From contig NZ_FNVV01000012.1 of assembly GCF_900108345.1 (NCBI RefSeq), positions 248,001 to 312,000 of the forward strand: a stretch of 64,000 bases of DNA, read 5' to 3'. Below, piece by piece: positions 26,207 through 37,207 of the stretch. The position numbers and the translations under genes are program-made. Numbering within the stretch: position 1 is the first letter of the stretch; each line of letters begins with the position of its first letter. The stretch comes from Bacteroides ndongoniae. Lineage in GTDB: Bacteria > Bacteroidota > Bacteroidia > Bacteroidales > Bacteroidaceae. Under the pieces are notes generated by a model. The model saw only the letters and a list, made by a program, of their open reading frames with translations. It was not told where the DNA came from and did not search any database.

Positions 26207-28123
26207 ATGGAAGAAGAAGAAAAAGACGGCAACCTGCAATTTACAGAAGCACCGGTAGAATATACCGAAGACAACATACGCCACCTGGACGACATGGAAC
26301 ACATCCGTGTCCGCTCGGGTATGTACATCGGCCGGTTGGGCGATGGTTCACAAAACGATGACGGTATCTACGTCCTGCTCAAGGAAGTTATGGACAACTC
26401 GATTGACGAGTTCAAAATGGGAGCCGGCAAAAAAATCGAAGTGAACATCGAAGACAACCTGCGTGTCAGTGTACGCGACTACGGCCGGGGCATCCCCCAA
26501 GGCAAGCTCATTGAGGCTGTCAGCAAACTGAATACAGGCGGAAAGTACGACTCAAAAGCGTTCAAGAAAAGCGTCGGACTGAACGGTGTAGGTATCAAAG
26601 CCGTCAACGCACTGAGCAGCCATTTCGAAGTCCGCAGCTACCGCGACGGTAAAGTACGCACTGCCATCTTCGAACGGGGTGTACTGCAAAGCGACACTAC
26701 CGAAGACACACAGGAAGAAACCGGTACCTACATCTTCTTCGAGCCGGACAACACCCTGTTTCTCAACTACAGTTTCCAGAACGAGTTTGTAGAAACACTG
26801 CTGCGTAACTACACTTACCTGAACACAGGTCTGACCTTCATCTACAACGGCCAGCGCATTGTCTCGCGTCACGGTCTGGAAGATCTGCTGAAAGATAATA
26901 TGACCAGCGAAGGCCTTTACGACATTGTCCACCTGAAAGGCGAGGACATCGAAATAGCCTTCACCCATACCAACCAGTACGGCGAGGAATATTATTCCTT
27001 CGTCAACGGCCAGCATACCACCCAAGGCGGTACGCACCAGACAGCCCTGAAAGAGCATCTGGCACGTACCATCAAGGAATTCTACAACAAAAACATGGAC
27101 TATGCCGACATCCGCAACGGACTGGTAGCCGCCATTGCACTCGATGTAGAAGAGCCCATGTTCGAAAGTCAGACCAAGACCAAGCTGGGCTCGAACAACA
27201 TGTGGCCCGCCGTGCCGCAGGAAGACAAGCCGGCAGGTCCCACGGTGAACAAGTACGTGGGCGACTTCATCAAGACCGAAGTGGACAACTACCTGCACAA
27301 GAATCCGCTGATGGCCGAAGTCATGCTGCAGAAGATACAAGACTCCGAAAAAGAGCGCAAAGCCATTGCCGGCGTCACTAAGCTGGCTCGTGAGCGTGCC
27401 AAGAAAGCTAACCTGCACAACCGCAAACTGCGCGACTGCCGCTACCACCTGAACGACGGTAAAGGCAAGGAGCAGGAAGCCGAATCGTGTATCTTCATCA
27501 CCGAGGGCGACTCGGCCAGCGGCTCCATCACCAAAAGCCGCGACGTGAATACCCAAGCCGTATTCTCGCTACGCGGAAAACCGCTGAACTCCTACGGACT
27601 GACCAAGAAGGTAGTCTACGAGAACGAAGAGTTCAACCTGTTGCAAGCCGCCCTCAACATCGAAGACGGTCTTGACGGACTTCGTTACAACAAGGTCATC
27701 GTAGCCACCGATGCCGATGTGGACGGCATGCACATCCGTCTGCTCATCATCACCTTCTTCCTGCAGTTCTTCCCCGACCTCATCAAGAAAGGCCACGTGT
27801 ACATCTTGCAGACCCCCCTCTTCCGTGTACGCAACAAAAAGAAAACCAACTACTGCTATACCGAAGACGAACGGCTGAAGTCCATCGAAGAACTGGGACC
27901 GAACCCCGAAATCACCCGATTCAAAGGTTTGGGCGAAATCTCGCCCGACGAGTTCCGCCACTTCATCGGCAAAGACATGCGGCTGGAACAGGTGAACCTG
28001 CGCAAAAACGACCTTGTGAAAGAACTGCTCGAATTCTACATGGGCAAGAACACCATGGAACGGCAGAACTTTATTATAGATAATCTGGTTATCGAAGAAG
28101 ACATGGTAAATGAAGATTCTTAA
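26207..28123 (+). CDS. parE: DNA topoisomerase IV subunit B
   Basis: A protein of 638 residues. The N-terminal GHKL ATPase has VMDNSIDEF, then DYGRGIP and [14 protein letters not shown]; the transducer domain follows; the TOPRIM part has [10 protein letters not shown] at about residues 431-440 and DADVDGMHI at about 501-509. The motif EGDSASGS with RGKPLN, rather than the gyrase form EGDSAGGS and RGKILN, and the length near 640 without the gyrase insert favour ParE over GyrB. It works with ParC, not in this window, to decatenate chromosomes. coaD follows after 21 bases and is probably co-transcribed. Confidence 0.88.
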   Translation: MEEEEKDGNLQFTEAPVEYTEDNIRHLDDMEHIRVRSGMYIGRLGDGSQNDDGIYVLLKEVMDNSIDEFKMGAGKKIEVNIEDNLRVSVRDYGRGIPQGKLIEAVSKLNTGGKYDSKAFKKSVGLNGVGIKAVNALSSHFEVRSYRDGKVRTAIFERGVLQSDTTEDTQEETGTYIFFEPDNTLFLNYSFQNEFVETLLRNYTYLNTGLTFIYNGQRIVSRHGLEDLLKDNMTSEGLYDIVHLKGEDIEIAFTHTNQYGEEYYSFVNGQHTTQGGTHQTALKEHLARTIKEFYNKNMDYADIRNGLVAAIALDVEEPMFESQTKTKLGSNNMWPAVPQEDKPAGPTVNKYVGDFIKTEVDNYLHKNPLMAEVMLQKIQDSEKERKAIAGVTKLARERAKKANLHNRKLRDCRYHLNDGKGKEQEAESCIFITEGDSASGSITKSRDVNTQAVFSLRGKPLNSYGLTKKVVYENEEFNLLQAALNIEDGLDGLRYNKVIVATDADVDGMHIRLLIITFFLQFFPDLIKKGHVYILQTPLFRVRNKKKTNYCYTEDERLKSIEELGPNPEITRFKGLGEISPDEFRHFIGKDMRLEQVNLRKNDLVKELLEFYMGKNTMERQNFIIDNLVIEEDMVNEDS

Positions 28124-28144
28124 TTCCTCATTCTTAATTTAACT

Positions 28145-28606
28145 ATGACCAAAGCTATTTTTCCGGGAACATTCGATCCCTTTACCATCGGCCACTACTC
28201 GGTGGTGAAGCGTGCACTGACCTTTGTCGATGAAATCGTTATCGGAATCGGAATCAACGACAAGAAACACAGCTACTTCCCTACCGAGAAACGGGAGAAC
28301 ATGATCCGGCAACTCTATAAAGACGAACCTCGCGTCAGCGTCAAATCCTACGACTGCCTGACCATCGACTTCGTCCTGCAGGAGAAAGCCAACCTCATCA
28401 TCCGCGGCATCCGTACGGTGAAAGACTTCGAATACGAAGAAACCATTGCCGACATCAACCGCAAACTGGCCGGAGTAGAAACCATTCTGCTCTTCACCGA
28501 ACCCGAACTGACCAGCATCAGCTCCACCGCCGTACGCGAACTTCTGCAATTCCATAAAGACGTCAGCCAGTTCCTTCCCGAAGGAATGAAGATCAACGAA
28601 GAATGA
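28145..28606 (+). CDS. coaD: Phosphopantetheine adenylyltransferase
   Basis: A protein of 153 residues of the nucleotidyltransferase family: [12 protein letters not shown] at about residues 6-17, and the substrate-contact stretch [12 protein letters not shown] at about 92-103. ISSTAVREL near the end is the second ATP-binding motif. The length is typical. It makes dephospho-CoA from 4'-phosphopantetheine and ATP, the fourth step of CoA synthesis. It lies between parE and the protease gene, all on one strand. Confidence 0.95.
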   Translation: MTKAIFPGTFDPFTIGHYSVVKRALTFVDEIVIGIGINDKKHSYFPTEKRENMIRQLYKDEPRVSVKSYDCLTIDFVLQEKANLIIRGIRTVKDFEYEETIADINRKLAGVETILLFTEPELTSISSTAVRELLQFHKDVSQFLPEGMKINEE

Positions 28607-28664
28607 AAAACAGAAAACGAAAAGTGTAATTTGTGGTAGAAACCTACTGAAAACGAATCGCATC

Positions 28665-30275
28665 ATGAAATATATAATACTCTTACCGGTTCTGCTTGCC
28701 TGCACCCTCGCCGCACAGGCACAGAACATCAACAAAAACGCCATGCGCAAATTGCAAATGGCCGAATTTGCCATTACCAACCTCTACGTGGACTCGGTGG
28801 ACGAAGACAAACTCGTAGAGGAAGCCATCGTCGGTATGCTCGAACAACTCGACCCGCACTCCACCTACAGCAACGCCGAAGAGGTGAAGAAGATGAACGA
28901 ACCCCTACAGGGCAATTTCGAAGGCATCGGCGTGCAGTTCCAGATGATAGAAGACACCCTGCTCGTCATCCAGCCCGTCAGTGGCGGCCCTTCGGAAAAA
29001 GCAGGCATACTGGCCGGCGACCGCATCACGGCCGTCAACGACACCGCCATCGCCGGAGTGAAGATGAGCACCGAAGACATCATGAGCCGGCTTCGCGGAC
29101 CCAAGGACTCGAAAGTCAACCTGACCATCGTGCGCCGTGGCGTGACCGATCCGCTCCACTTCACGGTGAAGCGCGACAAGATACCCATCCTGAGCCTTGA
29201 CGCCTCGTACATGATACAGCCCCACACGGGTTACATCCGCATCAACCGTTTCGGTGCCACCACCGCCGAAGAATTCCTCAATGCCCTGAAAGGCCTCCAG
29301 AAGAAAGGCATGAAAGACCTCATCCTCGACCTGCAAGGCAACGGAGGCGGCTACCTGAACGCCGCCATCGACCTGGCCAACGAATTCCTCGACCAGAAGG
29401 ACCTCATCGTCTATACCGAAGGAAGAGCCTCCCGCCGCAGCAACTTCTACGCCAAGGGCAACGGCAACTTCCGCAACGGACGCCTTGTGGTTCTGGTGGA
29501 TGAGTATTCGGCCTCGGCCAGCGAAATCGTCACCGGAGCCGTACAGGACTGGGACCGCGGCGTAGTCGTTGGACGACGCACCTTCGGCAAAGGACTGGTG
29601 CAACGCCCCATCGACCTGCCCGACGGCTCGATGATACGCCTCACCATTGCCCGCTACTACACACCCGCCGGACGCTGCATCCAGAAGCCCTACACCGGCA
29701 AAGGCGATGACATGCAGGAAGCTTATGCCAAGGACTTGCTCGACCGCCTCAACCACGGCGAACTGATGCACGCCGACAGCATCCACCTCCCCGACTCACT
29801 GAAATACCAGACCAAACGTCTGGGACGTACCGTTTATGGCGGCGGAGGCATCATGCCCGACTTCTTTGTCCCCATGGATACTACGCAGTACACTGACTAC
29901 CACCGCAATCTCGTGGCAAAAGGAGTCATTATCCGCAGCACAACGGGCTACATCGAACACCACCGCCAGGAATTACAGAAGAAATACAAGAATTTTGAAG
30001 CCTTCGACAAGGATTTCGAGATAGACGAAGCCTTCCTGACCGACCTGCGTGCACTGGCCGACAAGGAAAAGGTGAAATTCGATGAAGCGCAATACCAACG
30101 TGCGCTTCCCCTCATCAAGACACAGTTGAAAGCCCTCATCGCCCGCGACCTATGGGACATGAACGAATATTTCCAGGTGATGAACGCCACCAACCAAAGC
30201 GTACAGCAGGCACTGAAAGTGCTGAACGAAGGCTTCTACGAACAACTGATGGATAAGACTACGACTGAATTGTAA
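28665..30275 (+). CDS. S41 C-terminal processing peptidase (CtpA-like)
   Basis: A protein of 536 residues with a signal peptide (MKYIILLPVLLACTLAAQA), an N-terminal helical domain, a PDZ domain (about 80-165) and the S41 catalytic core. VDEYSASASEIVTGA holds the Ser nucleophile (third Ser of SASAS region) and RTFGKGLVQ the Lys. It is a periplasmic serine protease that trims proteins from their C-termini. Its stop (30273-30275) directly touches the stop of the convergent PAP2 gene, leaving no intergenic base. Confidence 0.92.
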   Translation: MKYIILLPVLLACTLAAQAQNINKNAMRKLQMAEFAITNLYVDSVDEDKLVEEAIVGMLEQLDPHSTYSNAEEVKKMNEPLQGNFEGIGVQFQMIEDTLLVIQPVSGGPSEKAGILAGDRITAVNDTAIAGVKMSTEDIMSRLRGPKDSKVNLTIVRRGVTDPLHFTVKRDKIPILSLDASYMIQPHTGYIRINRFGATTAEEFLNALKGLQKKGMKDLILDLQGNGGGYLNAAIDLANEFLDQKDLIVYTEGRASRRSNFYAKGNGNFRNGRLVVLVDEYSASASEIVTGAVQDWDRGVVVGRRTFGKGLVQRPIDLPDGSMIRLTIARYYTPAGRCIQKPYTGKGDDMQEAYAKDLLDRLNHGELMHADSIHLPDSLKYQTKRLGRTVYGGGGIMPDFFVPMDTTQYTDYHRNLVAKGVIIRSTTGYIEHHRQELQKKYKNFEAFDKDFEIDEAFLTDLRALADKEKVKFDEAQYQRALPLIKTQLKALIARDLWDMNEYFQVMNATNQSVQQALKVLNEGFYEQLMDKTTTEL

Positions 30276-30881
30276 TCAGTCACCGAACAACCATTTGTTC
30301 AGCCAACGATTGATATAGATATTAGCCACTGCACATCCGGCTCCGATTGCTGCGCCCGCCAGCACATCGGACGGATAGTGCACGCCTTCGTTCATTCGCG
30401 ATACCCCTACCGAACAGGCCCACACGGCCGAAGGAGCAATCACATACCATTTGGGATACTTTACACTGAGCGATGTGGCCAGCGCAAAGGCTGTCGCCGT
30501 ATGCCCCGAAGGAAAAGACGGACTGTTTTCGTGGCTGTAAGCATGCACTCTGTCGGGATAGCGTTCATAAGGCCGCTGCCTGTCCACCAGATACTTCATG
30601 CCGTACGTCACAACAAAAGCACCTGCCACACTGGTACCTACATAAACAGCATCCTTCAGCAACTGCTTGTCATGCTTGGCCCATGCAGTTACCGCCATGG
30701 CAACAGGTACTCCAATTGCCACATACGGCTCCGTCCGTGAAATCACCTTATTATAATTACGAATGAACTTTCCGTCCCAACTATTGACACGATGCACCGT
30801 GTTGATATCCCAATTCTGCCCCCATGCGCCCGACACGAGCAACGACAGAAAACATACAAAAAAAGTCCAACGTTTCATCAT
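30276..30881 (-). CDS. PAP2-family membrane phosphatase
   Basis: A protein of about 200 residues starting at MMKRWTFFVCF (an upstream in-frame ATG at 30896 is less likely because it precedes the signal). It has a signal or first helix, then the three PAP2 motifs: KYLVDRQRP, PSFPSGHTA and SRMNEGVHYPSDVLAG. The Arg and His residues are all present. Likely substrates are undecaprenyl diphosphate or lipid A-type phosphates, hydrolysed on the periplasmic side. Its 3' end abuts the ctpA-like gene. Confidence 0.9.
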   Translation of the reverse strand: MMKRWTFFVCFLSLLVSGAWGQNWDINTVHRVNSWDGKFIRNYNKVISRTEPYVAIGVPVAMAVTAWAKHDKQLLKDAVYVGTSVAGAFVVTYGMKYLVDRQRPYERYPDRVHAYSHENSPSFPSGHTATAFALATSLSVKYPKWYVIAPSAVWACSVGVSRMNEGVHYPSDVLAGAAIGAGCAVANIYINRWLNKWLFGD

Positions 30882-31013
30882 TTGCATTTCTATCAATTTA
30901 GCGTTCTAACATCCTTCTTTCCTATCAGGCAGCAAATATAATCTACTTTCTCCATACATGCAACGAACAGAGAAACAAGCCACTACTTATTAAGGAATTA
31001 TTTCTTTAATTCC

Positions 31014-31044
31014 TTGCTTAATCAAGGTATTTCACCTATTTTTG
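31014..31044 (+). promoter_or_regulatory. Promoter of the fumarate reductase operon
   Basis: TTG (31014-31016) and TATTTTTG (31037-31044) with a 20-base gap, about 70 bases before the first gene. The rest of 30897-31114 shows nothing else. Confidence 0.6.
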
Positions 31045-31114
31045 CAAGAAAATAGCCATCGGGCATTGACAGGAATTTTTTTCTAACTATTAAATAATTT
31101 AAATTCAATCATTT

Positions 31115-31792
31115 ATGTGGTTAAGTAATTCATCTGTAGGAAGGAAAGTGGTGATGAGCGTTACCGGTATCGCCCTTATCCTGTTTCTGACGTTTCACAT
31201 GGCGATGAACCTTGTTGCGCTGGTTTCGGCCGAAGGCTACAACATGGTTTGTGAGTTCTTGGGAGCGAACTGGTATGCAGTGGTCGGTACACTCGGTCTG
31301 GCCGCCTTGTTCATCATTCACATCATCTATGCCTTCTGGCTGACTATGCAGAACCGCCGTGCACGCGGTAGCGAACGCTATGCAGTGGTAGAAAAGCCTA
31401 AAACAGTAGAATGGGCTTCACAAAACATGTTGGTGTTGGGTATCATCGTCATTGTAGGTCTGTGCCTGCACTTGGTACACTTCTGGTCAAAAATGATGCT
31501 TCCCGAACTGGCAGGCTGCCAAGATCTGGGCGTAATGATGAATGCCGCTAATGGTATCTATCACATCCAGAACACCTTTGGCAATGTAGTCAACGTAGTA
31601 CTCTACATCATCTGGCTGGGTGCGCTGTGGTTCCACCTCACTCACGGTTTCTGGAGCGCTATGCAGACATTGGGATGGAACAACAAGACTTGGATTAACC
31701 GTTGGAAATGCATTTCTAACATCTACTCCACCATCGTTGTCATCTGCTTTGCACTGGTAGTTGTTGCATTCTACATCCAATCCCTTATTTAA
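31115..31792 (+). CDS. frdC: Fumarate reductase/succinate dehydrogenase cytochrome b subunit
   Basis: A protein of 225 residues with five membrane helices and conserved His residues for di-heme b binding (for example TFHMAMN, FIIHIIYAFW, LHLVHFW). It matches the cytochrome b558-type anchor of Bacteroidetes. It binds menaquinol and passes electrons to the iron-sulfur subunit. In Bacteroides this enzyme mainly runs as fumarate reductase in the fermentation to succinate and propionate. First gene of the three-gene operon. Confidence 0.93.
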   Translation: MWLSNSSVGRKVVMSVTGIALILFLTFHMAMNLVALVSAEGYNMVCEFLGANWYAVVGTLGLAALFIIHIIYAFWLTMQNRRARGSERYAVVEKPKTVEWASQNMLVLGIIVIVGLCLHLVHFWSKMMLPELAGCQDLGVMMNAANGIYHIQNTFGNVVNVVLYIIWLGALWFHLTHGFWSAMQTLGWNNKTWINRWKCISNIYSTIVVICFALVVVAFYIQSLI

Positions 31793-31793
31793 G

Positions 31794-31841
31794 AGTTAAC
31801 GAGTTGACAAGTTGACAAGTTAACGAGTTGACAAGTTGACA
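31794..31841 (+). repeat. Six 8-bp units (two perfect 24-bp repeats) in the operon
   Basis: AGTTAACG, AGTTGACA, AGTTGACA, then the same three again: 31794-31841 is a perfect 24-bp duplication built from an 8-bp unit. It starts right after the frdC stop. A related echo (CGTTAACTG) is at about 31892. It could change length by slippage and affect coupling to frdA. Confidence 0.8.
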
Positions 31842-31922
31842 AGGAAAGATTTAATCAACAAGCAGGTACAGTTGACACAGCCTCGTAGCCTCGTTAACTG
31901 AACCCTCGTAAACTAAAAAACT

Positions 31923-33869
31923 ATGACCAAGATAGATTCAAGAATACCGGAAGGACCGGTAGCTGAGAAATGGACAAACTATAAAGCCCATCAGAAATTA
32001 GTAAACCCCGCCAATAAGCGTCGTCTGGACATCATCGTGGTTGGTACAGGTCTGGCTGGTGCCAGTGCTGCTGCCTCGTTGGGTGAAATGGGTTTCAAAG
32101 TATTCAACTTCTGCATTCAGGACTCTCCTCGTCGTGCACACTCTATCGCTGCACAGGGTGGTATCAATGCTGCCAAGAACTATCAGAACGACGGCGACTC
32201 TGTATACCGTCTGTTCTACGATACAGTAAAAGGTGGTGACTACCGTGCCCGCGAAGCCAACGTATACCGTTTGGCTGAAGTATCGAACAATATCATCGAC
32301 CAATGTGTGGCACAGGGCGTTCCTTTTGCTCGCGAATACGGCGGTACACTGGCCAACCGTTCATTCGGTGGTGCACAGGTATCACGTACGTTCTATGCTA
32401 AAGGTCAGACAGGCCAGCAGCTGCTGCTGGGTGCATACTCTGCACTGAGCCGTCAGGTAAATGCCGGTACTGTAAAACTGTATACACGCTACGAAATGGA
32501 AGACGTCGTTATCATCGACGGTCGTGCTCGTGGTATTATCGCCAAGAATCTGGTAACAGGTAAGCTGGAGCGCTTCGCTGCTCACGCTGTAGTTATCGCA
32601 ACTGGCGGTTATGGAAACACTTACTTCCTCTCGACTAACGCTATGGCATGTAACTGTTCAGCTGCTATGGCTTGCTACCGTAAGGGTGCCTGGTTCGCCA
32701 ACCCAGCCTACGTACAGATCCACCCGACCTGTATCCCTGTACACGGCGACAAGCAGTCTAAGCTGACTTTGATGTCTGAGTCTCTGCGTAACGACGGTCG
32801 TATCTGGGTTCCGAAGAAACTGGAAGATGCCAAGAAATTGCAGGAAGGTACACTGCAAGGTAAAGATATCCCCGAAGAAGATCGTGACTACTACTTGGAG
32901 CGCCGTTATCCGGCATTCGGTAACCTCGTTCCGCGCGACGTTGCCAGCCGTGCAGCCAAAGAACGTTGCGACAAGGGCTACGGTGTAAACAACACAGGTC
33001 TGGCCGTATTCCTCGACTTCTCCGAAGCTATCAACCGTCTGGGTAAAGATGTAGTAGCACAACGCTATGGCAACCTCTTCGACATGTACGAAGAAATCAC
33101 CGACGTATCGCCTTACGAAAACCCGATGATGATTTATCCGGCTATCCACTACACAATGGGTGGTATCTGGGTAGACTACGAACTGATGACCAACATCAAG
33201 GGTCTGTTCGCTATTGGTGAATGTAACTTCTCTGACCACGGTGCCAACCGTCTGGGTGCTTCTGCATTGATGCAGGGTCTGGCCGACGGTTACTTCGTAT
33301 TGCCTTACACTATCCAGAATTATCTGGCTGACCAGATCACCGTTCCCCGCTTCTCAACCGATCTGCCCGAATTCGCAGCTGCTGAAAAAGCCGTTCAGGA
33401 CAAGATTGACCATCTGATGAACATCAAGGGTAAGAAGTCTGTAGACTCTATCCACAAAGAACTGGGTCACGTAATGTGGGAATACGTAGGTATGGGCCGT
33501 ACAGCTGAAGGCTTGAAGACAGGTTTGGCCAAACTGAAAGAAATCCGCAAGGAATTCGAAACCAACCTCTTCATCCCAGGCAGCAAGGAAGGCATGAACG
33601 TAGAGCTTGACAAAGCTATCCGTCTGAACGACTTTATCACTATGGGTGAACTGATCGCTTACGATGCACTGAACCGTAACGAATCATGTGGTGGTCACTT
33701 CCGCGAAGAATACCAGACAGAAGAAGGTGAAGCTAAGCGTGATGACGAAAACTACTTCTACGTAGCTTGCTGGGAATACCAAGGCAGCGACGATAAAGCT
33801 CCGGTATTGCTGAAAGAACCACTGGTTTACGAAGCAATCAAAGTTCAGACTAGAAATTACAAGAGCTAA
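31923..33869 (+). CDS. frdA: Fumarate reductase/succinate dehydrogenase flavoprotein subunit
   Basis: A protein of 648 residues. The dinucleotide-binding site [12 protein letters not shown] is at about residues 40-51, and [13 protein letters not shown] contains the His that carries FAD covalently. HPTCIPV and the catalytic Arg region ([10 protein letters not shown]), and the family stretch [10 protein letters not shown] are kept. The length fits the Bacteroidetes/Wolinella-type enzyme. It reduces fumarate to succinate on the cytoplasmic side. It follows frdC after 130 bases that contain the repeat. Confidence 0.95.
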   Translation: MTKIDSRIPEGPVAEKWTNYKAHQKLVNPANKRRLDIIVVGTGLAGASAAASLGEMGFKVFNFCIQDSPRRAHSIAAQGGINAAKNYQNDGDSVYRLFYDTVKGGDYRAREANVYRLAEVSNNIIDQCVAQGVPFAREYGGTLANRSFGGAQVSRTFYAKGQTGQQLLLGAYSALSRQVNAGTVKLYTRYEMEDVVIIDGRARGIIAKNLVTGKLERFAAHAVVIATGGYGNTYFLSTNAMACNCSAAMACYRKGAWFANPAYVQIHPTCIPVHGDKQSKLTLMSESLRNDGRIWVPKKLEDAKKLQEGTLQGKDIPEEDRDYYLERRYPAFGNLVPRDVASRAAKERCDKGYGVNNTGLAVFLDFSEAINRLGKDVVAQRYGNLFDMYEEITDVSPYENPMMIYPAIHYTMGGIWVDYELMTNIKGLFAIGECNFSDHGANRLGASALMQGLADGYFVLPYTIQNYLADQITVPRFSTDLPEFAAAEKAVQDKIDHLMNIKGKKSVDSIHKELGHVMWEYVGMGRTAEGLKTGLAKLKEIRKEFETNLFIPGSKEGMNVELDKAIRLNDFITMGELIAYDALNRNESCGGHFREEYQTEEGEAKRDDENYFYVACWEYQGSDDKAPVLLKEPLVYEAIKVQTRNYKS

Positions 33870-33903
33870 TCGGGAATGTTGAACAATTAAAGAATGAAAG
33901 AAA

Positions 33904-34659
33904 ATGGATAAGAATATAAGTTTTACTTTAAAGATATGGCGTCAGGCAGGCCCCAAGGCTAAAGGCGCTTTTGAAACCTATCAGATGAAGGACATTCCCG
34001 GCGATACTTCTTTCCTGGAAATGCTGGATATCCTGAACGAACAGCTGATTTCTGAAGGTAAGGAACCAGTTGTATTCGATCACGACTGCCGCGAAGGTAT
34101 CTGCGGTATGTGTTCACTCTACATCAACGGACATCCGCACGGACCTGCTACCGGAGCTACTACTTGCCAGATTTACATGCGCCGCTTCAACGATGGCGAT
34201 ACCATCACAGTAGAGCCTTGGCGTTCTGCAGGTTTCCCGGTAATCAAGGACTTGATGGTAGACCGTACAGCATACGACAAGATCATGCAGGCAGGTGGTT
34301 ACGTAAGCGTAAACACAGGTGCTCCGCAAGATGCCAATGCTATCCTGATCCCGAAGACCGTTGCTGACGAAGCTATGGATGCCGCCAGCTGTATCGGTTG
34401 CGGTGCTTGTGTAGCTGCTTGTAAGAATGGTTCGGCCATGTTGTTCGTATCAGCTAAAGTAAGCCAGCTCAACCTGTTGCCGCAAGGTAAATCTGAAGCA
34501 CTGCGTCGTGCAAAGGCTATGCTTGCCAAGATGGACGAACTGGGCTTCGGTAACTGTACCAACACCCGCGCTTGCGAAGCTGAATGCCCAAAGAATGTTT
34601 CTATCAGCAACATTGCCCGTCTGAACCGCGACTTCATCATCGCCAAATTGAAAGACTAA
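33904..34659 (+). CDS. frdB: Fumarate reductase/succinate dehydrogenase iron-sulfur subunit
   Basis: A protein of 251 residues. The [2Fe-2S] ligands are in CREGICGMC with a later Cys in GATTC; the [4Fe-4S] and [3Fe-4S] ligands are in [14 protein letters not shown] and ACEAECPKN. It connects the cytochrome b anchor to the flavoprotein. It starts 34 bases after frdA and ends the operon, before a strong terminator. Confidence 0.95.
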   Translation: MDKNISFTLKIWRQAGPKAKGAFETYQMKDIPGDTSFLEMLDILNEQLISEGKEPVVFDHDCREGICGMCSLYINGHPHGPATGATTCQIYMRRFNDGDTITVEPWRSAGFPVIKDLMVDRTAYDKIMQAGGYVSVNTGAPQDANAILIPKTVADEAMDAASCIGCGACVAACKNGSAMLFVSAKVSQLNLLPQGKSEALRRAKAMLAKMDELGFGNCTNTRACEAECPKNVSISNIARLNRDFIIAKLKD

Positions 34660-34693
34660 TTTGTTTTTTACATTTGATTAATATCACAGAAGT

Positions 34694-34733
34694 GAGGGTG
34701 CGTCAACGAAGAGACGCACCCTCTTTCTTTTTT
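34694..34733 (+). terminator. Terminator of the fumarate reductase operon
   Basis: GAGGGTGCGTC (34694-34704) pairs perfectly with GACGCACCCTC (34713-34723), followed by TTTCTTTTTT. Confidence 0.9.
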
Positions 34734-34780
34734 ATCCAAATAATAGCTATAACCAAACGAAAACGGGCAGAGCAACCTTT

Positions 34781-37207
34781 TTAGAATTTAAAGCTGATAC
34801 CAGCATAAGGTAAACAGTTGCCATGCCAATGGACGGAATAGAAACTGAGTACATCTTCCTCCGAAGGATTACCCACTACATTATAAAGTCCACAACGAAA
34901 TGTGAACAACTTCTCACCAAACGACTTCTTATAAGCATAACCAACATCCACCCGATAATGAAGCGGTTCGCGCCACATACGGAAATCGGCCTCAGGTAAT
35001 GGTTCAAACCATTCGTCCAGATCGATGACTTTCCCTGAACGCATCATACCGCCAACCGAAAACAGTGAACGCGCATTCAGCTGATAGGACAATGCCCCGC
35101 CCAACTGATGGGGAACATCGTACAAAGATGGCAATTTCTTCCTGTTCTCAACCTCGGCAAACCATTCCCTGCTACGGGTGTACGCATAGGAAAGCTGCAG
35201 TTTCCAGCGTTGCCAATTTTTATAAAGATAGAACTTCGCACCATAACTGTCGCCGTTACCACTCATAATATATTCTTGCCACGCCCCATTCTCGACAAAG
35301 GTTTCAGGACGTAAGGCCACAACATTACGTCGTGTTTTGTAATAAAGCGAAGCTTCCAAACGACCTTCTTCTAGAAAGTGCTTCCAGCCTATTTCATAAT
35401 GTTCCGACGTACGGGGTCTATAACCGTCAATACTCGGCATTCGGAAGTCGGTAGGCAAAGCCCAACTGCTGAAACGCAGATAATGATAAAACTGCTCCAT
35501 TTTCGAAAAATGAAAATAAAGTAAGTCTTTCTCCGTCGGAAAATACTTCACCGACAGTCGTGGCTGAATACTATAATACGAACGATGATTTCGTGGATAA
35601 TAGCCCACTCCGTGCACACCGACCTGCACGGAAAAACGAGGCGAAATATTCACCGTATTATCATAGAACAGCGACACCTGTCCGATAGGCTCACGACGGG
35701 TACGGATTTCTTCGCCCAACGTTGCCAAATCATAAGATTCATGTGTATACTTCAGTCCCCAACGGGCCCGATATAAATTCTCAGGAGCATAAGTAAACTC
35801 GGTCGAGACATTCAGCGACTTAATCCCACTACGTACATATCCCTCACCATCCAGCCCCAGACCGTCAACAAGAGCACGGTTTGAATAAGATGAATAATAC
35901 AGGGAAGTTGCATTGCCCAACTTACCCCACTGGATATTATAAGACAATTGATAGACCTGATTCTCCCATCTTAAAACCGAAGTTGTCTCGCCTTCATACA
36001 CTGGCAGGTGATAATCGTCACGTGCACCATACGCCAGCAGATTAAGGGTAGAAAGCGGCGAGATGGAGTAAGACAACTTAGCGTTATAGTCGTACGAAGA
36101 ATGGTTCAGCCGGTCGTCTTCCGATAACAGATTGTCGAAAAAATCGAGCCAACTGCGACGGGCACTTACCATATACGACAGCTTCTGTTTCAGGATAGGT
36201 CCTTCGAGCATCACCGATGCCGCCGGCATATCCAGCGTCAGGGTACGCATATGTTCGTCCTTATTCCCCTCTTTCAGGTTGACTTCGGTGACAGAAGACA
36301 ATCGGCCCGCCAGACGGGTGGGAAAGAAGCTTTTATGAAAAACCATGTTTTTCACAGCATCTCCGTTGAACATGGGCAGTAATGAACCGAGATGCCCCGG
36401 ATGATAGACCGGTACTCCATCAAGCAAAAACTGGTTCTCATCCGGTCCCCCACCATCTACCTGCAGGTTGTTTCCGGCCAAAGAAGAAGTCACCCCCGGC
36501 AAAATCCATATCTGTGAGAACAGGTCATTGGTACTGAAAGCAAGTAGATTGGAAGGATTCAGTTCAGTGAGTTCATCAGTAGATTTCTCCGAACGTACCG
36601 TCACTTCGTCTATCTCGAACAGCAAAGGTTGCAAAGAAGCATTCTGAAAACAGTCGCGACTGATTCTAACCTGACGGGTATAGGGCGTATACCCCATGTA
36701 CGACACGCTCAATGTATAGGCTCCTTCAGGCAAATAAAGCTTGAAAATACCGTTCTCGTCTGTTACCGTATTCCATTGTCTGCCTGCAGCGTCAGTCCAG
36801 GAAACTACCGCACCATAGAGTTTCTCATCGGTATCGGCTTCGCTCACTTTACCCTGAACATAATGTTCTTCTTGTTTCTGTATTTGTATGACCAGCTTGC
36901 GAGGAGGTACAAAGGCTGTCTTGAAGCGATAGTCTTTCAGCACCTGTGCCAGCAGCCGGCCTACAGTCATAGCTCCAGCAGTCTCTAGAGTGGAGATTTT
37001 AGTAAGATCGATTTGCGCAGGATTATACGAAAGCACAATACCACATTGCTTCTCGATGTAGCCAAACCATTGCAACACGGTAGCGGAAGAGGCGCTGACC
37101 TGCACCAGCTCTTCCGCTACCGTATCCGACGGCTTCAAATCCTGTCCGTCCACTTCGGTCATACCTAACACTGCCAACAGCAGTAAGATATACAGCCTAC
37201 TCTTCAT
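34781..37207 (-). CDS. TonB-dependent outer-membrane receptor with STN domain
   Basis: A protein of 808 residues: signal peptide, then an STN (secretin/TonB N-terminal) domain (about 35-110), a carboxypeptidase-regulatory-like beta domain (VSEADTDEKLYGAVVSWTDAAG and following), a plug (LPGVTSSLAGNNLQVDGGGPDENQFLLDGVPVY) and a 22-strand barrel ending in aromatic residues. The STN domain and the FecR and sigma genes just upstream are the layout of a trans-envelope signalling receptor, where substrate binding activates the sigma factor. The substrate is unknown. It has no SusD partner here. Its start overlaps the end of fecR by 11 bases. Confidence 0.9.
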   Translation of the reverse strand: MKSRLYILLLLAVLGMTEVDGQDLKPSDTVAEELVQVSASSATVLQWFGYIEKQCGIVLSYNPAQIDLTKISTLETAGAMTVGRLLAQVLKDYRFKTAFVPPRKLVIQIQKQEEHYVQGKVSEADTDEKLYGAVVSWTDAAGRQWNTVTDENGIFKLYLPEGAYTLSVSYMGYTPYTRQVRISRDCFQNASLQPLLFEIDEVTVRSEKSTDELTELNPSNLLAFSTNDLFSQIWILPGVTSSLAGNNLQVDGGGPDENQFLLDGVPVYHPGHLGSLLPMFNGDAVKNMVFHKSFFPTRLAGRLSSVTEVNLKEGNKDEHMRTLTLDMPAASVMLEGPILKQKLSYMVSARRSWLDFFDNLLSEDDRLNHSSYDYNAKLSYSISPLSTLNLLAYGARDDYHLPVYEGETTSVLRWENQVYQLSYNIQWGKLGNATSLYYSSYSNRALVDGLGLDGEGYVRSGIKSLNVSTEFTYAPENLYRARWGLKYTHESYDLATLGEEIRTRREPIGQVSLFYDNTVNISPRFSVQVGVHGVGYYPRNHRSYYSIQPRLSVKYFPTEKDLLYFHFSKMEQFYHYLRFSSWALPTDFRMPSIDGYRPRTSEHYEIGWKHFLEEGRLEASLYYKTRRNVVALRPETFVENGAWQEYIMSGNGDSYGAKFYLYKNWQRWKLQLSYAYTRSREWFAEVENRKKLPSLYDVPHQLGGALSYQLNARSLFSVGGMMRSGKVIDLDEWFEPLPEADFRMWREPLHYRVDVGYAYKKSFGEKLFTFRCGLYNVVGNPSEEDVLSFYSVHWHGNCLPYAGISFKF

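Noticed and set aside
25832..26302. 156-codon minus-strand frame across the parE upstream gap
   Set aside because: Overlaps the parE start, its promoter and the hairpins; low-complexity Phe runs; no supporting signal.
26552..27556. 334-codon open frame antisense to parE
   Set aside because: Lies fully within the conserved parE gene and has no recognisable domain; a codon-bias shadow.
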